64,000 nt of DNA from Aporrectodea caliginosa (GCA_020284085.1 JACEVL010000081.1:1155501-1219500); one strand, 5' to 3'; shown: positions 53,383 through 64,000, counted from the first letter of the stretch. Translations and numbers: made by a program. Notes: generated by a model from the sequence alone, not told the origin.

Positions 53383-53937
53383 ATTAAAATAAATTAAATG
53401 AAACATAATATTAAAAACTAATTAATGATACATGCAACAATCCAACAGTATATACTGGCAAATTATGAAGAAGGAACACAATCACCTCATATTGGAATTA
53501 TACTAATGAGAGTGCACCAACGTTCCAAAAATGGAACATGCTTCAAAACTGGGTTTTTTCTTCTAGAGTTTTGCTTCTTTTTTGGTAATTTTGATTTTTA
53601 TCACTGACTTTAGATATCAATCAACAAAATACAACGTGTCTCACCTGTAAAATTATGACACAAATATTTATTTCAACTTCCTAAAAGATATTTTTAAAAA
53701 ATCACAAAATTCGTCAAAATTACGCATCTGTAGCACAAAAATAAATAAAGTCAATCAGAAAATTACCACTGTTTTACATTCTCCATTCTTAAATCTTTCA
53801 TTTGATGGGCAAATATAATAAATTTACCAAGGCAAACTTATTTTTTTAAACATTACAAATTATGTTCCAAAAATGGAACGTTGGTAAAATAAAGGTTAAA
53901 CACCTTTAAAATGGTTCCTTCTCACGTTACAAATAAA
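53383..53937. other. AT-rich spacer with inverted palindrome copies
   Basis: ACCAACGTTCCAAAAATGGA at 53517 and its inverted counterpart ending GGAACGTTGGTA at about 53885 bracket some 370 bp. No target duplication is visible. Confidence 0.4.
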
Positions 53938-54282
53938 AAAAGGTCGACGTTAACGTAACTTATCGGCCACAAACTGATAATAAACAATGTAAGACGGCCA
54001 TTGCACTGTGGCGCTTAATAAACCACTAATATTAATAATAGTAATTAATAAATAACAGCAACAATATTAATAGTAGGATGGAGTTCGAACGTAGAGAGGG
54101 TTGAGCTTGAGTAGTTTTGTTTATTGTTGGCCTACTTAGAATGGATTTAGAATGGTTCTTGAATGGTTTTAAGATGCATCTAGAATATTACACTGGGACC
54201 ATGAATGATTTTAGGGCAAAAGATGAAGATAGGACGGGGGGCTACGATTCGAACTCAGCTTCATGCCGTCGGATCCTGTGAC

Positions 54283-54602
54283 CTTCATCTCCTGAGGCGA
54301 CTTCTGGAAGCGCTTGGCTCGTCTCTCGGCGTCACGGATGGCTGACTCTCGCTGCTTCTTGACGGCTCGGACGTTGCTGGACATCTGGTCAGCCGCCGCC
54401 TTGTCCATGAAGCTGACCACGGTCATTCGAGGATTGTGAATTGTAGCGACGTCTAGCGTCTAGCGGTGTGTTGAAGTTGTTGTCGAGTGACCAGATGTTG
54501 ACCTCGAATGCGACGAGGAATACTACGCAGCTCACGTGACCGTTTCCAGCCGAATGATGTAGCGCCGTTCGGCCGAAGTAATCGCGACAATTTAAACAGG
54601 CG
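54283..54602 (-). pseudogene. Ankyrin-repeat exon of a USH1G/ANKS4B-like gene, frameshifted
   Basis: On the minus strand, after a TTTTTCTAG acceptor, the frame reads DYFGRTALHHSAGNGHVSCV and then NIWSLDNNFNTPLD, an ankyrin repeat. After a 7-bp direct repeat (CTAGACG twice, about 54448-54461) the frame shifts. With one repeat unit ignored, the family order resumes with FMDKAAADQMSSN and AIRDAERRAKRFQK, like the region after the ankyrin repeats of SANS/harmonin-interacting scaffold proteins. Those proteins organise hair-cell and microvillar tip complexes. The exon would end near MK at 54283, where the donor (GTCACA) is poor. Neither neighbouring exons nor the SAM domain were found within the window, so this is either a relic or an isolated exon with a sequence error. 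Confidence 0.62.
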
Positions 54603-55185
54603 CTAGAAAAACAATCGTAATAATAAACAACTTTAAAGAATAGGCTAACTATGCCGGTATGGTACCCATTTTAAGGTGAGGTGGCGGTTAAGGATATCAA
54701 CCTATAAATTCACTGAAGACTGAGCATGGTCAAAGCTATATACGATCACCTTAGGAAAAATCCTGCACGCATATCTCAGATACACAAGTGATTACAAGGC
54801 AAATTTCGAGTGACATTTACACCATTTCAACTGGTAACTTTGCACGAATCCCATCACCTAATGATCCCTCTCAACTAGTTACTCGAGACCACACCATATT
54901 CACTTTAACCAGATAGTGGTTTCAGAGTGTTGGCTAAATTTATATCATCTGCAGGTAACGTTTTAAAGGTGTCTAAGACGACAACTATATCGAAGAGCCG
55001 TAATATGCCAAAATTAATCCATGTCGGCGGCAACGGCCTATGTTGTCATAAGCTGCCGTTAAACTGTGGAACCAACCAAAGACTAGATAGGATTAACACT
55101 CCAGAACATTTGTTAACGTCGATGTTAACGGTCCTTAGGGACCACAATATGATGATAAAGAACGGAAAACTCCCTACCTTCGACC

Positions 55186-55272
55186 GATTGGTCATAGGAC
55201 GATTGGTCATAGGACGGTTGGTCATAGGACGATTGGTCATAGGACGATTGGTCATACGGACGATTGGTCATA
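55186..55272 (+). repeat. Six tandem 15-bp units with ATTGG boxes
   Basis: The unit GATTGGTCATAGGAC occurs at 55186, 55201, 55216 (with one A-to-G change), 55231, 55246 and 55262. ATTGG is an inverted CCAAT box, so five or six potential NF-Y sites stand about 1.5 helical turns apart. Confidence 0.9.
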
Positions 55273-55439
55273 TGCTGCTAATAAACCGACATAGACCTAC
55301 TTGGTTGTAGTCGTTAGTTATAGACATTCTTAGTTTTCAGCTTAAAACACCGAACGCAAAATAAGCAGCAATTAAATTAGGAACATTCATCAGTTGTAGA
55401 AGTTTATAACCTCCGGAAGTTTCCCAGACCAAAAATCCC

Positions 55440-55905
55440 ACTGGAGGTATGCATAGTCGACAAGACGACGACCACTTTGTCTTTCTTACACTTGTCGCCG
55501 GTCTCACTGAACCCAATAAGGGATGATTACAAATCGCATCCTCTGGGAGTCACAAATTCTTCGGGCAACTCAACTAGAATAGTACGAATATTAACAACCA
55601 AAGTCGCTTTCTTTGACTACAGAACATCTCTAGCCAGGAACAGCAAGGTTATAAAATTATAACTGGTCATGTTGCGACCTTCACATTCAAGAGGTTGTAT
55701 GAGCTGGCGGACAACGTTTTCTCCCAGATCTTTGGTTGGAGCTGCATCGGCGCTCTCTTTGCCGCAATATATGCTGGCATTGTACTTGACTTCAGCATCG
55801 CAACACATCCCTAACTTGATGCCGTATTTTGACGGCTTGTAGGCTATTGTACAAATCTGCACCGACCTCGATAGGCCTATGGAGCGAGTCTGTCGTCAAT
55901 TTGTG
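55440..55905 (-). mobile_element. piggyBac-type transposase fragment
   Basis: On the minus strand: FRGRC-like remnants, then KPSKYGIKLGMCCDAEVKYN, YCGKESADAAPTKDLGENVV, ECEGRNMTSYNF, and after a stop KKATLVVNIRT, VELPEEFVTPRG and KDKVVVVLSTMHT. This is the order of the catalytic core of PGBD/piggyBac transposases. Several stops and shifts make it inactive. A piggyBac-like terminus lies upstream at 56046-56260. Confidence 0.85.
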
Positions 55906-56045
55906 AGAAATTGGCCTGTAGGCCTAATCATTGCAAAAGAGGGAGGGCAGCTCTGATAAGTAAATATAACACGAAATAAGGAAATAATATTGCGGGTTTT
56001 TGTGCAACTTTAGACTGTTTAATGAGAGAAAAAACATCAATTACT

Positions 56046-56270
56046 GTCCTGGGGTCAAAAATGACCCCATGACCTTATGTGTATAAATGTCCTGTAATTT
56101 TTTTCCCATCTAAAATTCGTATGCAAACTCAACTGGAATACGTAGTGACAACCTGTACAGTAATTCTCGTGAAAAATCACAGCAGCCATTTCATTTTTTA
56201 ATATCGATCCATGACTTGAAAATGCCCTCTGGGGTAATTATTGACCCCACGCCCGACGAAGGGTGTATTG
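56046..56270. mobile_element. piggyBac-like terminal region
   Basis: Two inverted palindromes, GGGGTCAAAAATGACCCC (56052-56069) and GGGGTAATTATTGACCCC (about 56231-56248), stand about 180 bp apart. They resemble piggyBac subterminal palindromes and the MITE at 37791-38012. Confidence 0.5.
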
Positions 56271-56549
56271 TACTACTACTGAAAGATGACGAAAACGAAG
56301 TAAAAGTAGAATATATTATGAAACAGAAAAGTAGTAGTATTAATAAACGACATGGTCAGCTGACAACCAGTTTCCTCGTAACATGTATCTCACAGTGAAG
56401 CGACCGTTGTACAAGCGACAAGACGAAACAACTCGGTTGGCCTCGCAGTACACGATACCAACTGCATAAGTTCTGTGTTAGTAAAAGCGCCTAGATGCAT
56501 TGCCGTCTATTAGCCTACCGCTCAACTCTACGTGCGTCAATCATCCGGT

Positions 56550-56974
56550 TATACATGGAACTTACCTCGTTTGAGGCGCTTTGCCTCAGTTTTTCATCAG
56601 CTCAAGGTCCGACAACTGTATTCACCATCTACCGTCCTGGATCAGCGCCGATTGCTGCTAAATTCTTTGAAGAATTTGCATCAGTTCTCGAGAGCATAGT
56701 TACTTGCAACAATCAACTTGTTATACTTGGTGACTTCAACATCCATCTCGAAACAAGCACCGAATCTTCTACCAGTCAATTTTTAGAGTTACTAAAACAG
56801 TTTGGACTCGTTCAACATGTAAAAGAGATTACACACCGTCAAGGAGGTATCTTGGACTTAATTATTACTACTGATGACACTACTGTACATGAACTTTATT
56901 TGCAGCCTCCGACCATTTCTGACTACTCGCTAATTAAACTCCACAAGGGAAGAAGACTTGGCAGAACTACTTAG
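56550..56974 (+). mobile_element. LINE endonuclease (APE-type) fragment
   Basis: One frame reads FEALCLSF, TVFTIYRPGSAPIA, LVILGDFNIHLETSTESST, LLKQFGLVQHVKEITHRQGG, ILDLIITTDD and ISDYSLI. These are the later motifs of the LINE exonuclease-endonuclease-phosphatase domain (GDFN, THxxGxxLDLI, SDH-like with Tyr for His). The N-terminal catalytic part and the RT are missing. Confidence 0.85.
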
Positions 56975-57055
56975 GGAACGAACAGGCAACAGGCCTCGAC
57001 GAAAACTGTTAAACTCCACAGATTATACATTTACATTAGTCTTTATATAATATAT

Positions 57056-57245
57056 AATATTTTCGTTTATTCAGACAATCCGGTTGACACACCGCAACCG
57101 GTTACAGTGTACAATTATGCAATTGAAACAATTCACAAGAACACAAATGACAGAAGACATAAATCTTAACTACTAACAGAGCAGACAGCCTGCAATACGC
57201 GGCGCCAATGGCAGCCTACAAAGCATGTCTACCCTATTAGCTGTA
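57056..57245 (-). mobile_element. tRNA-derived SINE, copy 2 (antisense, 5'-truncated)
   Basis: On the minus strand it repeats TTTGTAGGCTGCCATTGGCG and ATTGCAGGCTGTCTG in the same order as 47855-47995, then a (T/A)-rich tail with AATAAA. It lacks the tRNA-like head. Confidence 0.65.
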
Positions 57246-57715
57246 ACATAATCTCTGTTGCAATAAGTTCGATATAATTATTTAATCACACACTGAGTCT
57301 CTATCTCTCTATGAACTAATGATACTCGGCATAAAGTCACCGCCTATACTTGAATATAGAGTCAATCCATGATACTACCATGTATTCACTTTATCATCGA
57401 TGTCTTCAGTTTATCGGCTAAAGTATACATTAAAAGAGGTGAGCGTCTGGAAAGGTCCCGTTGAAAACACATAAACTTCCAAATTCGATCGTCCTCCCCT
57501 GAGATGGTTACCGTGTAGAAACTTTGAACAAATCCTCAAGTCCCAATAATGTAATGTAATTAGCAATTTACATAGCGCCGCTCGCAGCCGTGGCCGTGCA
57601 GAAGCGCTCCAATAATATTCATCATCATTGTTGTCATCGTATAAGTCGTCGTTGGCTTTTGTATGCGGATGACAAATTGCTGAGAATAAAGAGTAAATAA
57701 CCTTAGTAGTTTAAG
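57246..57715. other. Spacer
   Basis: No gene. ATCATCATTGTTGTCATC-type triplets occur at 57618-57640. Confidence 0.4.
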
Positions 57716-58139
57716 TCTAACGACGCTAATGGTCTCTGTTATCACACAGCTAGTCGTTAAACTGAAACTATATACTACTACTACTACAACTCTGCAGATG
57801 AAGCGCCAAAAACCAATACAATCGATACTAGTCATTCTGTGTTGTCAGAAACCCACTTCGTAGCATCGCTTTATATGGGTATGCTGGAAAGGGTATTAAA
57901 GGTGTCTAAGGAGAACATAGCATCGTCGATGGATAGACTTAGCGACATCTAGTGACCATCCTTCTGACTGTATGTCTGTCTGTTTCCATATCTGTATGTT
58001 CGATCGCGACGAAGAAGAGAATCCACCTGTCGACAAAAGCAAACCACATCTATCCATCCCGCATCCTTCGTCTCAGCTACCCACCTCCACCCTCATCCCA
58101 CTACGTTACGGGTGCAAATGAAGCCGAAATCTCGGCAAA

Positions 58140-58220
58140 TTTCTGCCCTGGTGTGGATTTAAACCCACGACCTCTCGGTTGACAATGCGGCGTGCCTATC
58201 CCTGGACTATCATGCACTCT
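58140..58220 (-). repeat. tRNA-like SINE fragment, antisense (3)
   Basis: The inverted B-box-like GTGGGTTTAAATCC (58154-58167) follows, on the minus strand, an anticodon-arm-like CAACCGAGAGGTCGTG. An A-box-like TAGTCCAGGGATAGG lies at about 58197-58211. Confidence 0.45.
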
Positions 58221-58770
58221 GCCAAAGAAATAGAAAGCGAAAGTGTATTCATCTCCAGCTGAACGGATGGTTGGAGAAGGATGGGCAATAATATTTTGGG
58301 GAAATTTTCATGGGTGGATGTTAAAGGAAGCTGTAACTATATGTCTCTGTCTGTCTGTTTGTCTCTCTTTTAATCTCTCTATCTGTCCGTCTGTTCGTTT
58401 ACAGGGTTGTCTCTCTGTTGTTATGGACTTCTGCTTAAACTACTGTCTTTAAATATATCTAACGTGTCATCAGTAAACAATTCAATGATGTACCAAAAGC
58501 CAACAAGCGGTAGAATGCTTATGAAAGAGAACGACGAATGACAGTGATCTAGAAGATAGGGGAATAAGAGGAAGGTAGTAAGAGAGTGGGATGAAGAAAA
58601 GGATCCAGACAATGAGGAGCAGATGGACGAAGGAATGTGGGAGGGAGAGGAGTATGGAATAGATGAGAAGAGAGAAGAAGATAAGTACAGGCAAGCGAGT
58701 GTGATGCTGATGCTGATGATCACGACAATGATACCCGTAGTGGGGTATATGGTTTACCAAGATAATGATG
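58221..58770. other. Spacer with TGTC and purine-rich tracts
   Basis: A TGTCTGTCTG tract at 58342-58400 and a purine-rich tract at 58540-58690. Long frames on the minus strand here are compositional. Confidence 0.5.
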
Positions 58771-58980
58771 TCACCTGAAAAATTATCATGGCTGACTCCA
58801 ATTCTATTAACAGCTCGTTATTGGCAAAGAGATAGACTCACTTCACCTTTGGACCGAAATACATGTAGTCTTAATGGCCGTCACCTGAATAAATAAGTAT
58901 GGCTGACTCCTGCTATATTTACAGCTCATTATTAGCATATAGAGAGCTATACTTTACCTGCGGACCGACGGTGTCAAGCA
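58771..58980 (+). repeat. Direct duplication of about 100 bp upstream of the zinc-finger gene
   Basis: Copies at about 58771-58870 and 58881-58980 share TCACCTGAA, ATGGCTGACTCC, ACAGCTC(G/A)TTATT and GGACCGA. Each has the same ATG; only the second leads into a longer frame (60 codons). They could be alternative 5' exons or promoter copies of the downstream gene. Confidence 0.65.
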
Positions 58981-60330
58981 GGATATTCACTTTTGACTTA
59001 GGCTTATATTATCACACTTGGCTTAGCATATTTAGAGTAGGGCCTACAAACCAAAACCGGAAACTGGACACTGGACGTTGACAGGAAGACGCACCGAAGT
59101 AAGAATAACTCACAGCTACAAAGCATTTAAACGTTTGCTATGATTGCGTTGAAACATGTAAATGTAAATTATTTTAAAATCGCAAATTAAGTCAAACGTG
59201 CAATTTATAGGACGTATTTCTTTCAACAGTTCCTATTAGAGGAATGCATATAGCTGTGTCGTCAAGGCAGACAATTCCCAACATTTGTATAAACAAAACT
59301 TATTTCTAGATTCAGATTCAATTAACATATAGTTGGTTAAATTAATTATTAAAATAAAACAAAAGTCTTAAACTTGAAATTCATACTATGACAAGAACTG
59401 CATGATAACTAGGTTGTTTATAAAGAAGTAATATTTTAAAGCTGAAGTAACTGGGATTCATCAGCCCAACCATTTTGTAGCAGAATGTGCATTCTTATAA
59501 AGATCTACAATTAGGCTCTGCAATTAGGCTCTTTTTATTGTATGAATTCTATATATTTAAATTATTCTGTTGTGTGTACTTCAAGCTAAGTCAGTCCAAG
59601 CGTGTGAATGGTAACCTGTATTGTCATGTTAACTATGCTGAGCCAAAATAACTCTATGCTTTCATGTTTCACATGTTTGCTGATTGTGAATTCATCTTAT
59701 TAGTGATGAATTACTGTCACATGAATAAGAACAGCTGAAAGTTTTTTCAGTTGTTATGAAAATTTAACACAAAGAATGTAAATTTTGCTACAAAGATTAC
59801 TGCATGTAAATTGGAAATGGAAAAAATTGTCAGTCAGTGGCATAGCTTTGAAAATCTTCTAAAGGTAGCAATTTGGCTCTGTATACTTGAAGAAGGGATT
59901 GGCAGTTTTTGTCTGTATGCTGTGTCTAAAATTTAGAAACCATGAATTTGACGAGTTAATACAGTTATACTTACTGGCGTTTGTTGTGGTGTCTTTTAAA
60001 ATTTTGGTGACAGTACAAGTTTAACATAATTTCATTATTTTCTTTCTAATACTTATTATTAATTTGTTGAATTTACAATTAGTTTACATGATAGCTGAGT
60101 TTTGGCAATTGTGCCTGAAAGGAGCTCCTCAGGTTTAAAAGTTCTACATGTGTAAGTTGTTGTATTTGGTTAGTCACTTTGTGTCCTTTATGTACTGGTG
60201 CGGTATTGGTATTGGCTGGCATTATTCAATTGTCGCTTGACTAGGTAACAAAATTGGCAAACCTGTGACCTGCGTTGTTCCTTCACAGCTTACGTTGCAT
60301 TTTTGGATATGCTAATAAAATTTTGTTCCT
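58981..60330 (+). other. 5' flank or first intron of the zinc-finger gene
   Basis: AT-rich and non-coding. It ends in the TTCCTAG acceptor before 60331. The upstream exon supplying the first codons was not identified. Confidence 0.45.
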
Positions 60331-61816
60331 AGATTCCTGTTTGGAAGATGAAAGCCAGCTGGAGGAGGTATCATCTGATAGGGTGTCAGAAGTCTCATTC
60401 AATGACCAACATAAACATGCAAACCTATCCAGTTTGGACATAGAAACTTTAGAGTTGATCAAAGAAGAAGAAAGCATTCAGCTGACTTGTTGCGTTGAAA
60501 ATGATATCAAAGTCGAGATGGGAGTGTATGAGTCTGTGCCAAATGGTGATGACTCCGATAAGAAGGAAAGGAGAACTGGAGGAAAAGATGTAGTTGCAGG
60601 GCAGAACTCTAGCATGTCCATCTGTAAAATGGTGCCGTATGTATTAGTTTCATCCGATGTATCATTAGCACCTGGACCATCTATTGCACCAACAAATGGC
60701 CTAGGCACCTGGGGGTCGGACTTGGGAGGTGCAAAAACTTCAGCAAGTTGGTGTAATGCTTCGGTCCGAATCGCATCAAAGATTCTCAAAAATACCTTGC
60801 ATAAAAGACAAAGAAAGGCAAGGACAGCTCATCAGGACATAGAGAGTTCCAGGGTGATAAAGCCAGTGGCAAAACTTGATGAGCTGCTCACAGAAAGTTC
60901 TGGAAGCGGCATCAGGGAAAGATTAAAGCGATACGAGAAAACGAACGTTGTGTGTCCAATCTGCAGCAAGAGGTTCAAGTGGCAGTCAGACCTAAGGAAA
61001 CACATGGAAGCATATGAGGCCCACTCGGCGCTGACTTGCAAGGTGTGTGGAAAGGTGCTGACGTGTAAAAGACAGCTACGAGCACACGAGAAACTCCACG
61101 TCGGTCTTCGGAAGCACGTTTGCGCTACGTGTGGGAAAGTCTATCGCCATAGGAGTGGCCTAGTAATGCATTCGTACGAGCACACTGGACAGTTGCCCTA
61201 CCTGTGCGACCTCTGTGGTGCAGGTTTCAAGAACTTCTTCTCAATGGGACAACACAAAAAACGGCGACACTCAACCTTTCGTCCTTTTGTTTGCCAGCAG
61301 TGTGGCAAGGGCTTCATTCGCAACGTCCTCCTTCGGCGACACCTGAAGGTCCACTCGGGTGAAAAGCTCAACATTTGTCCTCAGTGCGGCATGGCTTTCG
61401 GTTACAGCGGAAACCTCAGCCGCCATCTACGTAGCCATGTTGGCGACAAGCCTCACAGCTGTGGAGTGTGTGGCAGAGGCTTTAGCCGCATCGACCACTT
61501 GCAGAGCCATGCTCTGACACACACGAAAGCGAAGGCGGTGCCTGGGGAGTACACCTGCACAGAGTGCCAGAAGGTGTTCCGTTCTCCATGGTTGCTTAAG
61601 AGACACACTACGATTCACTCGGCCGAAAGCTCCTTCACCTGCAACATCTGTTCCAAGCGGTTCACTGGTTCCACGCGCCTGAAACAGCACATGGTCACAC
61701 ATGAGGAGAAACAGCACAGATGTGAAATCTGTGCAAAGACATTTTCATTTGAACGCTTTCTTATGATACACATGAAGAAATGTCATCAAGAGACTGTGGC
61801 AACTTCAAATAGCTGA
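60331..61816 (+). CDS. C2H2 zinc-finger protein with ten fingers (3' exon)
   Basis: A probable sequence-specific nuclear DNA-binding protein. The exon starts after GTTCCTAG (phase 1) and its homologue at 63347 starts at the same codon; the in-frame ATG at 60275 would lie in the intron and is unlikely. The first part is acidic, with KVEMGVYE and a conserved basic block NASVRIASKILKNTLHKR. Ten C2H2 fingers follow from about 60954 to 61785: CPIC, CKVC, CATC, CDLC, CQQC, CPQC, CGVC, CTEC, CNIC and CEIC. The first has six residues between its histidines (H-MEAYEA-H) rather than 3-5. Only some linkers resemble TGEKP (HSGEK, HVGDK). TGA is at 61814-61816. No KRAB or BTB is visible; the N-terminal exon(s) are not located. 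Confidence 0.9.
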
Positions 61817-62299
61817 CAGAAACTATGCTCGTAACATGGAATTTTTTCTCCTAATTGGCCTTGCTTGTTGACATAAGAACTGCGACACAAAATATTAAGT
61901 TCTTGGACAAAAGTATGATGTATATTTAGCTCATAAATTCTGTGCCCCTGTGCAATTGGGTTGTTGACATGGGTTAACTTTCCCTTTTAACTGATCCTGA
62001 AGCGCATACATGTAATGGTCAAGGTCGAAAGTGGAGTTTGTATTTAACATCTCAGCAGAAAGCCTAGTACCTGTAAATGCTTCCAATGAGCATTGCAGAA
62101 CTAATCAATCCCTGTCTTTAGTTTCATTTGGATTCCTAGCTGTCCAACACCCAGTTTGCTTATAATTTGTTGTAAAAATTATTAAAATTATTGTAATGGA
62201 GAATGTTTAGTGTTCTACATGCTGCCTCTGTGAATAATAATCCTCTGTTGATGTTCAACCTCAGCAGTCCAACAATTTTGTCCATGTGTTTATACATGT
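61817..62299 (+). other. 3' UTR or intergenic between the two zinc-finger genes
   Basis: AT-rich, with no further coding sequence. No clear AATAAA was found before the SINE. Confidence 0.4.
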
Positions 62300-62536
62300 G
62301 GGGCGGTGGTGTAGGGGTATGTTCGGTGCCTTGCAGCCGGAGGGTTGTGGGTTCGATCCACCTCAAGCCGCCACGTAAGGACCCTGGGCGAGTCCTTCAC
62401 TCGCAATTGCTCATGCGCTTCGGCGTTAAATTCCGATTCAGTGTCCGTGCTGTAGTTGGGAGCACCTCCGAGTAGAAATCTTGAAGGAGCGCTATAACAA
62501 GTGCCGTGCTATAACAAGTGCCGATACATACATACA
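62300..62536 (+). mobile_element. tRNA-derived SINE with (TACA)n tail
   Basis: The head 62300-62373 folds like a tRNA: acceptor halves GGGGCGG and CCGCC, A-box-like TGGTGTAGGGGTA, and a perfect B-box GGTTCGATCC at 62350-62359. A 150-bp unique body follows, ending GCGCTATAACAAGTGCCG (partly duplicated) and (TACA)n. The flanks TACATGT (62293-62299, 62537-62543) could be a 7-bp target duplication. Confidence 0.85.
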
Positions 62537-62543
62537 TACATGT

Positions 62544-63346
62544 ACTTGATTTTCCAGGAACATACCCCAGATGTGTATGTGAAAATCAGACATGTTAACA
62601 TCATGCCATAGTTGTGTTACCCTTGCTATGTTTCTTAAGGCTCTGATATAAGCTCTTTTGAAACATTAGCCTCTCTGATTCTCTTTAATGCTCTGTTAAG
62701 TCCTTTGAAACGTTAACCCATCTGACTGTTAAGGCTTTGTTTTTTTAACATCACGTCTCACTGTGTTTGGTTAACATCAATTAAACCAGTGTTAATGTTG
62801 TTTAATTGGCCACAGATATATATAAATGAAGTTAAGTGATAATTTATTGTATGATGTATTTTTGGCAATTTGTTGTATATGAAACGTCAGATGTAACTAC
62901 ACCTGTTGCTTTATTATAATTAGTAACTACTTTTGGCTGTATGAGTGAAGGCATTTGGCTACACTGATAAATTTGCACTTTCAGTTAGGCTAGTTATTTT
63001 CCTTGTTGTCAGCATAACTGTTTGGTGGTATAGTTCCCAGTTTTAATGAATGTAATGATAAGAATAAGATTTGTGTTATATTAAAGTTGCAAATTCAGCA
63101 TAATGGTTTGTTTGATGATTCTGTTTAATTGTGCATACTGTTTTGTTCCTGAAACCCCCTTACTTAAGTTTGTTTTTAAAGATGCTTGAAAATTGCTGGG
63201 TCAGATCATTTCTATAAATATGGCTATTTGTACGAAGCCTGTAGGAACCTCATAGAGCGCTGAATGATGATGGTCATGTACTTGTATGTTCCAATATACC
63301 ATGCACTTTTACTTTTGTTGGACATGTGCTCGTGAATTTTTTCATA
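62544..63346 (+). other. Intergenic or first intron before the second zinc-finger gene
   Basis: AT-rich with TCTTTTGAAAC-type short repeats (62655-62715). It ends in a TTTTTTCATAG acceptor. No exon seen. Confidence 0.4.
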
Positions 63347-64000
63347 GATTCATGTTTGGAGGACGATAGACAACCTGCTGTTGCTGCGTCAATTAGAAAA
63401 TCAAAGCCTGCTGCTTGGCCTGGATCAACGTCCTGTTTGGAAGCAGAAGAGCTCGTCATGAAAGAAGACAGCATTGAGCAAGAAGATGATGAATGTACTG
63501 ACGTTAAACTGGAGATGGGTGTATATGAACCATCATCACCAAACTGCGAGTACCTAAAATTCTTTGAGAAGGAAGATAAGGTGGATAATGAGGTCTTGAA
63601 AACAGAATCTGCAGGTGTTGTAGTTCCATCACACAGAATCCGTGAAAATCTTAAGAATAATGGTGATGGTGAAGTGAAAGTGGAGGAGGGCCAGTTATTG
63701 ACAGTTCGGCGCAATGCTTCCTTGCGAATTTCGTCCAGAATTTTGCATAATACCTTCAGGAAGAGAAAGACAAGGTCCACGGCAGCATTGAGGGTATGCA
63801 AGAGTTCTGGCTTTCCAGAATCAGACTCTGTGTCTCAACATGGTTATATGTTGCCTTTGGACAGATCAGGGCACAATATAAACGAAAGGCCTAAAGATTG
63901 CCATAAAGTGAACATTGTGTGCCACATATGTGGCAAACGATTCAAACTGCATGCTGATCTCAAAAAGCATGTGAAACAATATCAAACACACTCTACTCTG
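63347..64000 (+). CDS. Second C2H2 zinc-finger protein, paralogue, cut by the window end
   Basis: An open frame of 217 codons runs from a CATAG acceptor (phase 1) to the last base without a stop. It parallels the gene at 60331: SCLEDDRQ at the start, KLEMGVYEPSS, then NASLRISSRILHNTFRKR, then a first finger CHICGKRFKLHADLKKH with the same six-residue histidine spacing (H-VKQYQT-H). Identity is clear in these blocks and weak between them, so the duplication is not recent. More fingers are expected beyond 64000. The ATG is in an unseen upstream exon. Confidence 0.85.

Noticed and set aside
60275..60330. ATG at 60275 as the start of the zinc-finger protein
   Set aside because: The paralogue starts at the same acceptor-bounded codon, so this ATG lies in the intron.

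Overview
This window is eukaryotic and almost certainly from an invertebrate animal. The genes are broken into small exons by long introns with GT/AG boundaries, gene density is low, and the rest is mostly mobile-element debris and microsatellites. The palindrome TAGGCCTA recurs throughout the intergenic DNA. An echinoderm or another marine deuterostome is my best guess, but the sequence alone does not settle it.

Host genes, left to right. (1) 528-3180, minus strand: three exons of a fold-type III PLP decarboxylase that looks more like diaminopimelate decarboxylase than ornithine decarboxylase; both gene ends are missing. (2) 14393-23803, plus: a complete 12-exon gene for a B56 (B') regulatory subunit of protein phosphatase 2A, about 458 residues, with one apparent 1-nt deletion in exon 3. 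(3) 27922-33824, plus: a 5-exon gene for an unrecognised 637-residue protein, with an RFX X-box-like motif upstream. (4) 46414-46754, plus: a broken P-domain fragment of a proprotein convertase. (5) 54283-54602, minus: an ankyrin exon resembling USH1G/ANKS4B, broken by a 7-bp duplication. (6) 60331-61816, plus: a ten-finger C2H2 protein. (7) 63347 to the window end, plus: a tandem paralogue of (6), cut by the edge.

Mobile elements fill most of the rest. 5956-11248 is a Ty3/Gypsy-type LTR element with near-identical LTRs; reverse transcriptase, RNase H and most of integrase are deleted, yet the joined frame stays open. Eight CAG...CTG elements carry 8-bp target duplications and look like hAT insertions or hAT-derived MITEs: 1700-2649, 3294-5768, 11555-13040, 21405-21589, 29649-30033, 30204-30341, 48140-49075 and 51640-51787. 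A ninth 8-bp-duplication element (24275-24680) has a different terminus. A probable TA-flanked element (25312-26138), piggyBac debris, LINE fragments and tRNA-derived SINEs are also present.

From 38 to 58 kb the DNA is a mosaic of three repeated short modules, each a potential hairpin ending in a GTCGTTAAAC-like box. This is the least familiar structure here. An 81-nt near-perfect hairpin (52581-52661) and six ATTGG boxes at 15-bp spacing (55186-55272) lie in the same region.

Several conserved frames are broken by single-base gaps, two of them in homopolymers, so sequencing error must be weighed against true pseudogenisation. No prokaryotic, organellar, rRNA or CRISPR feature was seen.
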